Counted from the first letter of the stretch, positions 8,369 to 17,839 are shown. The stretch: 64,000 bases of DNA from Burkholderia pyrrocinia (GCF_018417535.1 NZ_CP070979.1:1054001-1118000); one strand, 5' to 3'. Notes: generated by a model not told the origin, from the letters alone. Numbers and translations: made by a program.

Positions 8369-9685
8369 TCAGTTGCTTGCGAGACTGCTCTTGAGCAGGA
8401 ATTCCAGCAGGTCGTCCGAGGTCGGTTCGCCCCAGGTATCCAGCGCGAGCCATCGGAAGAAGCTGGTCTGCGCGAGCTTGCTCGCCTTCTTCTTCGGCGA
8501 CAGCGTGAGATCCTTCGAGCCCGCCACCGTTTCGTTGTAGCGCTCGATCAGCTTGGTCTGGTCGTCGATCTCCAGCTCGCGGAAATACGCGCCGGCTTCC
8601 TCGACCTTGGCCGCCAGATATTTGTCGCGAATCTGCTCCTGCTTGCTCTGCGCGGATTCCTTCGCCGGTGCGGCCGCCTCCGCTCCCTGCCCGTCGGCCA
8701 GCGTGTAGCCGTGCGTCAGCGCCTTGCGGAAATACGCGGCCACGTTGTCGACCGGTGCTGCGTTCTTCTTCGTAGTCCGATTGAGCGTATAGGCAATCGC
8801 CGCCTTGATGCGCTGCACACCGTATTGCGTGATCAGCCGCCGCGCTTCCGAACGCGGAATGCCGAACTTCGCGACTTCCTCGACCAGCGCTTCGTTCTTG
8901 ACGTCGCCGTCTTCGACCGTATCGGCACTCTGCTTGCGCGTCACCTTGAACTGAACGGCTTCCACGCTGCGGCCGGACTTGTGTTCGATCAGCTCGAGCG
9001 TGTGATCCGATACTTCGTTCACCTCCTGAATGCACGGCACCAGGACCTTGCTCTTGAACAGCTTGTATTCCTTGTACGACTGCGACGCCTTGTCCTGGCC
9101 GAGAATGAGGTCACGGAATTTCGGCAGCGGAATCTTCGCGGTGATGCCGATCCCTTCGTAGCGCACCGTGTTTTCCCACAACGCGAGCGAGTGCGAACGC
9201 CGAAACTCGCGGGCGATCCGCATATCGATCAGCGCGTAAATTTCCGGATTGAGCAGTTCGCTGCGAATCTGGTCGGAGAAGCTGTACTTCAGCACCGATT
9301 GCTCGAGCTCCGCGCCCGCGAGCAGGCCCGACGCTTTCCAGACCGTCGAACGATCCGCGGCCAGGTAATCCCAGTTGACGACGGTGCTGATCAGCGAGTT
9401 GACCGTGTCCTTCACGTACTTCGTGTTGTTGCTGTTCAGCCCGCTTTCGTGCGAAAGCGACGCGATCGAGATCGAGAAGCTCGTCCGGCCCGGCTCGAAC
9501 GCCTCCTGCCGAAGCGCGTTCTTGATCAGCGAACTGAACATCTTGCGCTGCTGCAGACCGATCTTTCCCGACTTCGGCGCGATATGAATCGCCTGGACCG
9601 CCTTGCGCAGCAAGTCGGGAGGCTCTGGTGTCTGAAACAGCGAAACCTGTTTGTCTGAGCCTTTGCTTGCGGGCTTGCGCGGCAT
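8369..9685 (-). CDS. replication initiator, Rep_3 (RepB) family
   Basis: A 438-residue initiator of the Rep_3 superfamily, as used by secondary replicons of Burkholderia. After a charged N-terminal tail, residues about 20-250 show paired winged-helix patterns: IGLQQRKMFSSLIKNALRQ, ISIASLSHESGLNSNNTKYV, the hydrophobic core VNWDYLAADRSTVWKASGLL, and ALIDMRIAREFRRSHSLALW, typical of RepA/RepE-type iteron binders. The C-terminal third is charged (Lys/Glu-rich) and specific to this group. It converges on parAB and its upstream side faces the iteron array at 9.8-10.9 kb, so origin binding and autorepression by the same protein are likely. The ATG at 9685 is preceded by AAGGT and a -10/-35 pair. 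Confidence 0.92.
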   Translation of the reverse strand: MPRKPASKGSDKQVSLFQTPEPPDLLRKAVQAIHIAPKSGKIGLQQRKMFSSLIKNALRQEAFEPGRTSFSISIASLSHESGLNSNNTKYVKDTVNSLISTVVNWDYLAADRSTVWKASGLLAGAELEQSVLKYSFSDQIRSELLNPEIYALIDMRIAREFRRSHSLALWENTVRYEGIGITAKIPLPKFRDLILGQDKASQSYKEYKLFKSKVLVPCIQEVNEVSDHTLELIEHKSGRSVEAVQFKVTRKQSADTVEDGDVKNEALVEEVAKFGIPRSEARRLITQYGVQRIKAAIAYTLNRTTKKNAAPVDNVAAYFRKALTHGYTLADGQGAEAAAPAKESAQSKQEQIRDKYLAAKVEEAGAYFRELEIDDQTKLIERYNETVAGSKDLTLSPKKKASKLAQTSFFRWLALDTWGEPTSDDLLEFLLKSSLASN

Positions 9686-9723
9686 CGTAATGTCCGGATA
9701 AGGTGACCTTGTTGATGGCGGAA

Positions 9724-9751
9724 TTTATACCTTTTCACGCCGCGGGGCAAC
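9724..9751 (-). promoter_or_regulatory. candidate rep promoter
   Basis: On the reverse strand GTTGCC (9751-9746) and TATAAA (9729-9724) lie 16 bases apart, about 40 bases ahead of the rep ATG. The nearest iteron-like copy starts about 85 bases farther upstream. Confidence 0.5.
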
Positions 9752-9835
9752 GCCCTTGCTCCTGCATCACTTGCACTATCGCGGCTAACCTTCAGATATA
9801 AAAGGGAAATTCCTGATGAAGCAATCTGCACGGAA

Positions 9836-10862
9836 CCCCATATCCATCTACCTTTTGGCCAAAAACCCTCCCAAAAGCCGCTACCTTTCATGTCCGGGCA
9901 CAAAAACCCGGCACGAGATTTGCCCCCGGGAAGGTACCCATCCATGGGGGGCAAACGAGCAGAATCGCGATCGACGGCCGAATCCGTGGTGCCCTGCAGC
10001 ACGGGTCCGGTTTTCTCCCATAACTTGCTACCTTCATTGCCTCCCATGAAAGGGTACCTGTCGACAGGCATCGGCATCGCTGGTTGCGTTACTTTCGGTC
10101 TTGAAGGTAGAAATCACTCCCATAAACGGCAACCATCCAGTTTCCCCATAAAAGGTTACCTGTCCGCTGCATCAATCCTGTCTATGGGAGCAGATAGCAG
10201 ACGGGCCCCTGTGAAACGCGAAGCACCGGTTCAATTTGACACCCATAAACGGCTACCTTCGGAACGCCCCATAAACGACTACCCGAAGAAAATCACTGTG
10301 CTGCCAGGCATTCTCGAATCAAGAAAACCACCCCATAAAAGGCTACCTGCTTGCGTTCCCATAGACGACTACCCAATGCATTTCCGGGCGAATTTCCCAT
10401 AACCGGGAACGTGTGCCCCATATCCACAGCCCCGATTCCCCACAACGCGGTACCCAAAACCCCAAATCCACAGACCTGAAGCCCCAAACCCTTCCACCTG
10501 TGCTCCCATAAATGGGTACCGAACACCGCTCAAACCCTTGTGGGATAAGGCTGTGAGCCGTCTAAAGGTAGTTAAAGAAGTAAACGTGGTTTACCAAAGA
10601 TGTAAACACACGTGTGCCGACACAGAAAAACAAGCCCCATAAACCGCTACCCACGAGACCCGTCCGCGGTCCGTCAGGCCCCTCGGTGCTTCGATTCGGC
10701 CCTGCTGGACACCAGCCTGAAGCCTTGTTCCACCAAGCCTCCAGGCCCGACAAGGCTTCCCGGAGAGGTGAGTGCCTACTCACAAATACCTGAAAGTAGA
10801 AACCTATGGGAGGAAATCGGGCAGAAATCACCGGTTTCCACGTTCAGGTTCCCATCTATGGG
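9836..10862. repeat. iteron array of the replication origin
   Basis: About 17 copies of an 18-base unit close to CCCATAAACGGCTACCTT. Forward copies start at 9836, 9870, 10017, 10043, 10119, 10145, 10242, 10268, 10332, 10358, 10396, 10439, 10505 and 10636; reverse copies cover 9931-9949, 10793-10810 and 10846-10862. The constant parts are CCCAT and the TACC box; the middle varies. Eight copies form four direct doublets (10017/10043, 10119/10145, 10242/10268, 10332/10358) with an exact 26-base period. The array sits upstream of the divergent rep gene and is the presumed Rep-binding origin. A DnaA-box-like ATATCCACA is at 10420-10428. Confidence 0.88.
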
Positions 10863-12308
10863 ACCGAAAAGCCGGGGCTGCGACCACCCGCGCTCCTGTG
10901 ATCGCCGGGCAAATCGGATTGACAACCGGATGCGCGAACATCGTCGGTTTCACCCACGGCAGTTCGAAATCATCCCGGACTGCGCGCGAGTGGTTTTTTG
11001 TACTCATGCTTCCCGGTCTGTCGACAAGTTTTTTGCCGATCGCCTATCGACGCGCCTCGTCACAGTCAGCCTGTCGACTGTGCACAGAGAAAATGGGTGC
11101 CGCTCGCTTCGCCACCCGAGGTCTCGCGACTTTCTACCTTTGGATCAACCGGAGAGCAATGCTGTGCCCCGGGATGGCAACGAGAGGCCGGCACAGCCTC
11201 CCGGTAGCAAGCGTCGCCTGGGGCTCCCCACCACGGCACGGGTCGCCGGTTCCTGGGCCGATCTCGTGAAAGTTACGAGCGAACGTGAAGATGCTGTTGT
11301 CGACGAAGCTCACCGCAATCGGATTCGGACAATGATCCCGAACATTCTCACCTTCAAAAGCTTCCCGATCCTGTAAAGGCTCACCGACAAGGCGGCCCCA
11401 CAGGTATATGCAAGCTGTGCGACCGTCACACAAGCACGGGAGACCCGATGGCCAAAATCATCGAACGAAAAATCTGTGACCCGTGTGCGCGTTGCCCGAT
11501 GCGTTCGCCGGCAGAAGGGGCAACTGACAAGCGCTGTCGTAACGTCGATGCCATGCGCAACGTTCGCCGGACGAGTATCGCAACGCACTTGCGACCCTCG
11601 CCGCGCATTCGTGAGGTCGTTCCGGTCAACGTCTTCACTCTGCGCAAGACGTCTCTCCTTTTCGTCATACGCACCGAACGGCGATGAATTTCAGCGGCCA
11701 AGGTAACCATGCACGCCACAGTGCCGTGATCGGTTTCCCGACTGTCCACCGCCAGGTGTCGCGATACAAGACGATCGCATCGATCACCGGAGGACCGAAT
11801 CGTGGTCATTTATGGGAGGAACCGTCGCTCGAGCCGCGTCGAGTGCCAACGTGGCGCACTGATCGACAACTGCTGCGGTGATTGTGCTTCGTGCGATGAA
11901 GCTCACGTCGAGCATGAGCGTATCGCCAACACCACCTATGAAACAGCCATCGGCATGCGAGCAGGACGCGACGAAACAAAGGTCATCGGAATCGACATCT
12001 CACCGCGCGTTCGATCCACTTTACCGAAGCATGCCGACCATCGGACGTTTCTACTGCCTCGACCACGCGATCTTCACGCGCGCAGAAACGCGATACACCG
12101 TTCCTGTCTCTGCCCGGCAACGGTGAAGCGACGTCCTCGTGTTCTCCCATACGTGTATCCCCAATTCCGTCTGCACGATGGCGCCACATTTTTCGCGACG
12201 CGGTTATGATGCACAGGTCCCGATCGCGACATGACGACCGATCGGGACAGGGGCGGTATCTCGATGGTCTTTCAATCCGTGATAATCATCAGAAAAGAGA
12301 GTTCAGCG

Positions 12309-12617
12309 ATGCAAATCCAGATCAGAAAATTCACGCTGGCGGCTACCGCAGCCGCGTTCCTGTTCGGCTCGGCAGTTCCTGCGTTTGCCCAGACCGACGC
12401 CAGCGCACCCGCTGCACAGGACGCCAAGGCAGCGAAGAGCCAGGCACGCAAGGCGGCCAGAGCCCAACACAAGGCAGAGCGCAAGGCTGCGCGCGCGAAG
12501 AACACCGCCGAGCTGAAGAAACTCGAAGACGCTGGTTACAAGCCGGCGGCCAATGACCCGAACTATCCGCAGAACCTGCAGAACGCGGAGAAGAAAGCTG
12601 CCGGCGCAAGCCAGTAA
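12309..12617 (+). CDS. exported DUF4148-type small protein
   Basis: A 102-residue protein with a classical Sec signal peptide: MQIQIRK, a hydrophobic AAAFLFGSAVPA core, and cleavage after AFA near residue 27. The mature part is a Lys/Ala/Arg-rich, strongly basic helix ending in LKKLEDAGYKPAANDPNYPQ, the DUF4148 signature. Such small exported proteins are multicopy in Burkholderia and their function is unknown. The start at 12309 has AAAGAGAG upstream; an earlier in-frame ATG at 12231 would bury the signal peptide. A second protein with the same tail motif lies at 18876-19187. Confidence 0.8.
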   Translation: MQIQIRKFTLAATAAAFLFGSAVPAFAQTDASAPAAQDAKAAKSQARKAARAQHKAERKAARAKNTAELKKLEDAGYKPAANDPNYPQNLQNAEKKAAGASQ

Positions 12618-12628
12618 GCGCCGTTCGG

Positions 12629-12660
12629 CGGCAAGCCGCGGTTCGATCCGCGGCTTGCCG
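12629..12660 (+). terminator. hairpin after the DUF4148 gene
   Basis: CGGCAAGCCGCGG (12629-12641) and CCGCGGCTTGCCG (12648-12660) form a perfect 13-base stem around TTCGAT, 11 bases past the stop. No T-run follows, but a second short hairpin (GTGCATCGCG / CGCGATGCAC) comes immediately after. Confidence 0.65.
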
Positions 12661-12796
12661 CGTGCATCGCGGTCGCGCGATGCACGTCAAAAGCAGCATG
12701 CCCGTCATGAACGATCGCAAACCCGATCCGCGTGTTTGCGCCATTTGATTCGGAATCCTGCATTTCATGGCGGGCATGACCGGCCGGTCGAGACGG

Positions 12797-13702
12797 TCAG
12801 TGCCGCGGGCCCGTTGCGGCTGCGTTTCCCGTCACCTTCAGCCAGTCCTTGAACGCGCGCACCGCGTCGTCGTCTGCGCGCGAGGATGCCACGTACGTGA
12901 AGTAGCGCCACGGCGGCAACGCCGGTTCGCTGAACGGCTGCACGAGCCGGCCTTCGGCGATGTCGTCCGCGACGAGCGCGATCGGTCCCATCGCGACGCC
13001 AAGCCCGTCGAGTGCGCCTTGCAGCGTCAGGTAGAAATGCTCGAGCGTAAGCGAATGTCGCGGTGCGAGATTCGGATGCCCGGCCGCCGCGAGCCATTCG
13101 GGCCACATGCCGGGATAGGTCGCGGCGTGCAGCAGCGTGAAGCCGGCGAGATCGGCGGGTGTATGCAATGGCCGGCCATCCAGCAGCTTCGGCGCACACA
13201 CCGGCAGCCGGACTTCGGACAGGAATTCTTCCGCGACGTAGCCGTCGATGGCTTGCGGGCCGCCTCGAACGATCAGGTCGACCTTGTCGCGCAGCTTTTC
13301 GATCGGCTCGTTCGACGTCGACAGCCGCACCTCGATCGTCGGATGGGCAACCTGGAACGACGACAGCTTCGGCACCAGCCAGCGCAACGAAAACGTTGCG
13401 GGCGCGCTGACGCGCAGCACGCGCTGCTGCGCGTGGCCGAAGTGCTGCGCGGTGGCGAGCGCGATCCGGTCGAACGACGCACCGACCTCGGCGAGATACG
13501 CGCGGCCGGCGTCGGTCAGTTCGACCCGCCGGTTGTGGCGTTCGAATAGCGGCCGTCCGAGCCACGCCTCGAGTTGCTGTACGTGCCGGCTGATCGCGCC
13601 GTGCGTTACGCACAGCTCGTCGGCGGCAAGCGTGAAGCTGCCGAGTCGTGCGGCTGCTTCGAACGCACGCAGCGAATTCAATGGAGGGAGACGTCGGGCC
13701 AT
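12797..13702 (-). CDS. LysR-family regulator, GcvA-like
   Basis: A 301-residue LysR regulator. The N-terminal winged HTH (residues about 6-65) reads LPPLNSLRAFEAAARLGSFT, then CVTHGAISRHVQQLE, and the GRPLFERHNRRVELTDAG wing is typical of the GcvA/AmpR-like branch. The rest is the two-lobed effector-binding domain. It is divergent from purA2 with a 140-base gap holding a T-N11-A palindrome, so it may control purA2 as well as itself. The co-inducer is unknown. Confidence 0.88.
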   Translation of the reverse strand: MARRLPPLNSLRAFEAAARLGSFTLAADELCVTHGAISRHVQQLEAWLGRPLFERHNRRVELTDAGRAYLAEVGASFDRIALATAQHFGHAQQRVLRVSAPATFSLRWLVPKLSSFQVAHPTIEVRLSTSNEPIEKLRDKVDLIVRGGPQAIDGYVAEEFLSEVRLPVCAPKLLDGRPLHTPADLAGFTLLHAATYPGMWPEWLAAAGHPNLAPRHSLTLEHFYLTLQGALDGLGVAMGPIALVADDIAEGRLVQPFSEPALPPWRYFTYVASSRADDDAVRAFKDWLKVTGNAAATGPRH

Positions 13703-13715
13703 TGCATCATTTCGC

Positions 13716-13730
13716 GTGATATTTACTCAC
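13716..13730. promoter_or_regulatory. T-N11-A palindrome, candidate LysR site
   Basis: GTGATATTTACTCAC: 4-base arms GTGA/TCAC around 7 AT-rich bases, giving the T-N11-A form bound by LysR regulators. It lies 13 bases ahead of the lysR start in the gap shared with purA2. Confidence 0.45.
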
Positions 13731-13842
13731 ACGATAGTTCAGGTTTAATCGTTTGATCGGGCGATCCAGCTCCGCCAATATGGCACACCAACGGCCGGCT
13801 TGGCCGAACGAGTGTCTGAATTTCTCACATGGAGTGCGGAAC

Positions 13843-15141
13843 ATGCCGAACGTGGTGGTAGTGGGTGCCCAATGGGGCGACGAAGGCAAGGGGCGCGTCG
13901 TGGACTGGCTGGCGGCACAGGCCGATCTCGTCGCACGCTACAACGGTGGCCACAACGCGGGCCATACGCTGGTCGTCGGCGGCAAGACGTACAAGCTTGC
14001 GCTGCTGCCGAGCGGCATCGTGCGCGGCAAGCGCGGCGTGATCGGCAACGGCGTGGCGCTCGATCCGGAAGCGCTGCTCGCGGAAATCGCGCGGATGGCC
14101 GAGCTCGGGTTGTCGGTGACACCGGACAACCTGTCGATCGCCGAAAATGCGACGCTGGTGTTGCCGATTCACCGCGCGATCGACCAGGCGCAGGAGCGGC
14201 TGCGTCGCGAACCCATCGGGACCACGCTGCGCGGGATCGGGCCGGCCTACGAAGACAAGGTCGGGCGCCGAGGGCTGCGCGTCGGCGATCTCGCGGAACC
14301 CGGCCGGCTCGCCGACAAGCTCGGCGTACTCGTCGACCATCACAACGCGTGGTTCCGTGGCCTGGGGCTCGACGAATGTTCGCGCGACGCGATGCTGGCG
14401 ATGCTCGTCGATATCGCACCGAAGATCCTGCCGTTCGTGCGTCCCGTCTGGGCCGACCTCAACGACGCGAACGATTGCGGCGAACGCATCCTGTTCGAGG
14501 GTTCGCAGGCCGTGATGCTGGACATCGACTGGGGCACGTACCCGTTCGTGACGTCGTCGGGCACCGTCGCATCGGCGGCGGCAGCCGGCACAGGCCTCGG
14601 CGCGTCGAAGCTCGGCCACGTGCTGGGCGTGACCAAGGCGTATGCGACACGTGTCGGCGGCGGCCCGTTCCTCACCGAGCTGACCGACGCAACCGGCGAA
14701 ACGCTGCGTGCGCGCGGGCAGGAGTTCGGCGTCAACACCGGCCGGCCGCGGCGCTGCGGATGGCTCGATGCCGCGCAGTTGCGCCAGGCGGTCAGGATCT
14801 CCGGCATCGATTCGCTGGCGCTCACCAAACTCGACGTGCTCGACGGCTTCGAGTCGCTCGAGCTGTGCGTCGGCTATGAACTCGACGGCGCGCGCGTCGA
14901 CCATCTGCCCGCGAGCCTCGATGCGCAGTCGCGCGCGAAGCCGGTCTACGAACGGTTCGACGGCTGGCACGGCACCGTGAAGGGCGTGCGCGAGCGGGCG
15001 GCACTGCCGCGTGCCGCACAGGATTTCATTGCGCGCATCGAAGCGGTCGCGGGCGCGCCGGTATCGATGATCACGACTGGCGCGGAGCGCGACGACACGA
15101 TCGTGTTGAGCAATCCGTTTGATGTGGCGGCCGCCAAGTAA
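13843..15141 (+). CDS. purA: adenylosuccinate synthetase, second copy
   Basis: A 432-residue enzyme joining IMP and aspartate with GTP to give adenylosuccinate, the first committed step to AMP. Essential signatures are intact: [11 protein letters not shown] (residues 8-17, with the catalytic Asp13), GGHNAGHTL (His41), [20 protein letters not shown] in the IMP site, [20 protein letters not shown], and [12 protein letters not shown], where E. coli has TTGRRRRTGWLD. The family's usual length is about 430. I start at the ATG at 13843 ([10 protein letters not shown]) because an earlier frame from 13753 has no homology. Its position on a secondary replicon beside a LysR gene suggests a paralogue of a main-chromosome purA; that copy is not in this window. 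Confidence 0.92.
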   Translation: MPNVVVVGAQWGDEGKGRVVDWLAAQADLVARYNGGHNAGHTLVVGGKTYKLALLPSGIVRGKRGVIGNGVALDPEALLAEIARMAELGLSVTPDNLSIAENATLVLPIHRAIDQAQERLRREPIGTTLRGIGPAYEDKVGRRGLRVGDLAEPGRLADKLGVLVDHHNAWFRGLGLDECSRDAMLAMLVDIAPKILPFVRPVWADLNDANDCGERILFEGSQAVMLDIDWGTYPFVTSSGTVASAAAAGTGLGASKLGHVLGVTKAYATRVGGGPFLTELTDATGETLRARGQEFGVNTGRPRRCGWLDAAQLRQAVRISGIDSLALTKLDVLDGFESLELCVGYELDGARVDHLPASLDAQSRAKPVYERFDGWHGTVKGVRERAALPRAAQDFIARIEAVAGAPVSMITTGAERDDTIVLSNPFDVAAAK

Positions 15142-15440
15142 CGCGTCATACATGACGTAAATCGCGGATTGGCATCGCGGTCGTGAAGTAGATTTTGCCG
15201 ACCCGATGCCGTTCGCGTACCGGCGTGTTCAATCGTGTACACGCCCGGCCCGGACGCCGCGCGCATGGAGGCGCCGCGACACGATTCGGCGTCCGGATCA
15301 CGCCGCATACGGCGAACTGGACACGCCTGCGGCGCTGCTGTACTGTTCCGCACGATTCGCGCCAGACCGGCCTGCGCCGGAGCCGCCGGCACCAAGGCCG
15401 CACGGCGGCGCGACGCGATCTCAATCCCGGGGACAGGTCG

Positions 15441-16382
15441 ATGGACACGTTACAGATGATGCGCATTTTCGTCCGGGTCGCGGAGGAGGGCAGCTTCACG
15501 AGCGCGGCCCAGCGCCTGGACATCACGACGGCGTACGCATCGCGTTCGGTCGCGCAGCTCGAAACGCATCTGCGCACGCGCCTGCTCAACCGCAGCACGC
15601 GCCGCATCGCGCTGACCGACGCCGGGCAGCGCTATCTCGATCGTTGCCAGCGCATCCTCGGCTATATCGACGAAGCGGAAGCCGAGGCGGCGGACGCACA
15701 GGCGAAGCCGTCCGGACGGCTGCACGTTCACGCGACGACGAGTTTCGGCCAGGCCTATGTGGTGCCCGCGGTCGTGCGCTACCGGCAGCGCTATCCGTCG
15801 GTTGCGGTCGAGCTGACGCTGTCGCAGCACGTGCCCGACATCATCGACGAAGGTTACGACGTGTCGCTGCAGCTGAGCGCGGCGGAGCTGCCCGATTCGG
15901 GGCTCGTGTCGCAGCGGCTCGGCGAGGTGCACAGCGTGCTGTGTGCTTCGCCTGCGTATCTGAAGGAGCGCGGCACGCCGCGCACGGTGCGCGAGCTCGA
16001 AGGGCATGCGTGCCTGCAGATCGTCACGTCGGTGTTTCCGCGCGATCGCTGGCATCTCGACGGCCCGGACGGCCACGAGACGTTCGACCTGCCGTTGCCC
16101 GATTTCCAGGTGAACATCGCCGATGCGCTGGGTGGCGCACTGCGCGCCGGCCTCGGGATCGGCTCGCTGCCGATGTCGTCCGCACTGCCCGCGCTCGCGA
16201 GCGGTGCGCTGGTGCGCGTGCTGCCCGAATACCGGTTGCAGAAGCTGACGGTCTACACGCTGTATGCGTCGCGTCAGTATCTCGATGCGAAGATCCGCAC
16301 GTTCGTCGATTTCCTGCGCGAATGCGTGCCCGAAATGCTGGCTGCCGACGAGGCCGCGCTGAACGCGTCCTGCAAGTCCTGA
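15441..16382 (+). CDS. LysR-family regulator (DsdC/CrgA-like branch)
   Basis: A 313-residue LysR protein beginning MDTLQMMRIFVRVAEEGSFT; GGGGACAG just ahead serves as the ribosome-binding site, which decides against the longer frame from 15195. The HTH runs to about residue 60 (LDITTAYASRSVAQLE) and the effector domain fills the rest. It stands between purA2 and the orphan SsuA-like gene, both in the same direction but well separated. The target is unknown. Confidence 0.85.
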   Translation: MDTLQMMRIFVRVAEEGSFTSAAQRLDITTAYASRSVAQLETHLRTRLLNRSTRRIALTDAGQRYLDRCQRILGYIDEAEAEAADAQAKPSGRLHVHATTSFGQAYVVPAVVRYRQRYPSVAVELTLSQHVPDIIDEGYDVSLQLSAAELPDSGLVSQRLGEVHSVLCASPAYLKERGTPRTVRELEGHACLQIVTSVFPRDRWHLDGPDGHETFDLPLPDFQVNIADALGGALRAGLGIGSLPMSSALPALASGALVRVLPEYRLQKLTVYTLYASRQYLDAKIRTFVDFLRECVPEMLAADEAALNASCKS

Positions 16383-16686
16383 GTCAGCACTGCCGCTGTA
16401 TGCGTACGGCGCTTTGCTCCGGGAAACAAAATAATCCGTAGTCCTGCCTTTGAGGCAGGCGTTGACGATGTGCTCGCGATCGACTCGGGACACGACGCCC
16501 GGGCAACCGGCACGTCCTTATGAAATCGCTTGCTTTCGATATCGAACATCGTTGGTTCGACGCACGGCGCCAACCTCCTGGAATCGGTTCGACCTGCTTC
16601 ATCGCGTTCGCGCGGCGGTGTTCGCCTCCGCGCCCCCGAAGCCTTCGTGCGCGAAGCCGCACCCTCTCCATCGAACCCGAAACGAC
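16383..16686. other. intergenic stretch with a perfect 17-base palindrome
   Basis: These 304 bases between the LysR gene and the SsuA-like gene hold no gene. At 16443-16459 CCTGCCT-TTG-AGGCAGG forms 7-base arms around a 3-base centre; it could be an operator for the downstream gene or a short hairpin. I cannot assign it to a regulator. Confidence 0.5.
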
Positions 16687-17658
16687 ATGGCAGATCGACT
16701 CTTCACAACCCGTCGCCGGCTCCTTCATGCCGGGCTGGCGATCGCGGCGGGCGCGGCCGCGCCTCCGGGCTTCACGCTGGCGAGCACGGCCGGTGCCCGC
16801 ACGTTGCGTATCGGCTATCAGAAAGGACCGCTCAGCCTGCTGAAGGCACGCGGCACGCTGCAGGGCAAGCTCGCGACACTCGGCGTGAACGTCACGTGGA
16901 CCGAGTTCCCGTCGGGGCCGCCGCAGCTCGAGGCGCTGAACGCGGGATCGATCGACTTCGGCGATGTCGGCGAGGCGCCGCCGATCTTCGCGCTTGCGGC
17001 CGGCGCGCCGCTCGTCTACTACGCACAGACGCCGGCCGGCCCCGCGGCCGAGGCCGTGGTCGTCGCGAAGGATTCGCCGGTCAGGACCTTTGCGGACCTG
17101 CGCGGCAAGCGCATCGCGCTGGTGAAGGGATCGAACACGCACTTCCTGCTGGTCCGGCTGCTGCAGGCCGCGAAGCTCGACTATGCGGACGTCACGCCGG
17201 TCTGGTTGTCGCCGTCCGATGCACGGGCTGCGTTCGAGAACCGCTCGGTCGATGCGTGGATCATCTGGGACCCGTTTCTCGCGGTGGTCCAGCAGGCGTT
17301 CGGCGCGCGCATCGTCGCGGACGGCACCGGGCTCGTCGAGAATCGCGGCTACTACTTCGCGTCGCGCACGTATGCGCAGCACAATGCCGACGTGCTGGAT
17401 GCGGCCGTGTCGGAACTGACGACGATTCAGCGATGGCTCGATGCGAACCGCGCGCAGGGCGCCGCCGAGTTCTCGAAGCTGTGGGGGATCCCGGAGCCGG
17501 CCGTGGCGCTCGCGTTTCGCCGCGCGCGCTTCGGCGTCGAGCCCGTCACGCGCAACACGATCGCGTATCAGCAGCGCATCGCGGACGTGTTCTACCGGGC
17601 CGGCATCCTGCCGAAACGTGTCGACGTCAGCCAGGCAGCGCCGCTCGCGATCGCGTGA
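16687..17658 (+). CDS. SsuA-like periplasmic binding protein for sulfonate-type ABC transport
   Basis: A 323-residue solute-binding protein. The N-terminus has an Arg-rich RRRLLHAGL stretch followed by a hydrophobic core and an Ala-rich cleavage region, so export is by Sec or possibly Tat. The mature part has the aliphatic-sulfonate/nitrate/taurine pattern: LRIGYQKGPLSLLKARGTL, WTEFPSGPPQLEALNAGSID, FGDVGEAPPIFALAAGAPLV, and LRGKRIALVKGSN. No permease or ATPase gene adjoins it: the next gene is convergent, so it is an orphan that must work with a transporter encoded elsewhere. The start at 16687 is set by the signal peptide. Confidence 0.87.
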   Translation: MADRLFTTRRRLLHAGLAIAAGAAAPPGFTLASTAGARTLRIGYQKGPLSLLKARGTLQGKLATLGVNVTWTEFPSGPPQLEALNAGSIDFGDVGEAPPIFALAAGAPLVYYAQTPAGPAAEAVVVAKDSPVRTFADLRGKRIALVKGSNTHFLLVRLLQAAKLDYADVTPVWLSPSDARAAFENRSVDAWIIWDPFLAVVQQAFGARIVADGTGLVENRGYYFASRTYAQHNADVLDAAVSELTTIQRWLDANRAQGAAEFSKLWGIPEPAVALAFRRARFGVEPVTRNTIAYQQRIADVFYRAGILPKRVDVSQAAPLAIA

Positions 17659-17770
17659 CGGCACCGCAGGCCCGGTACGCGATCAACGGCGGAACGGCTG
17701 CGCGACGTCGTCCGGAATCGGGCACACGTACGGCCGGCCGCCGCGCCGCTCGACGGTAACCGGAAAACAA

Positions 17771-17800
17771 AAACGCCACGGATGAAAGTCCGTGGCGTTT
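17771..17800. terminator. bidirectional intrinsic terminator
   Basis: AAACGCCACGGA (17771-17782) pairs with TCCGTGGCGTTT (17789-17800) around TGAAAG, with A-rich bases on the left and TTTCTTGTT on the right. It serves both the SsuA-like gene and the convergent hydrolase gene. Confidence 0.85.
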
Positions 17801-17839
17801 CTTGTTGCGCCGGCTTATGGCAAGCGCGTCGGTTGCATA

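Larger units (their letters stand above)
9686..12308. other. origin region without genes
   Basis: This 2.6-kb stretch between rep and the DUF4148 gene contains the iteron array in its first half. An AT-rich patch at about 10563-10615 is a candidate DNA-unwinding element. The second half (10.87-12.3 kb) holds only short open frames without family motifs and I see no gene in it. A lone iteron-like copy on the reverse strand (11801-11816, about 12 of 16 bases matching) lies 0.9 kb beyond the main array. Which part is the minimal origin cannot be told from sequence alone. Confidence 0.7.

Noticed and set aside
7230..9035. 601-codon reverse frame across parB and rep
   Set aside because: It lies opposite parB and in another frame over rep, shows Arg/Gly-rich translation without motif, and is a GC-bias shadow.
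9836..10862. Iteron array considered as a CRISPR array
   Set aside because: Units are only about 18 bases, variable and in both orientations, with irregular spacing and no cas genes; they fit iterons.
10612..11376. 254-codon forward frame beside the iterons
   Set aside because: It includes iteron copies and has no protein-family pattern.
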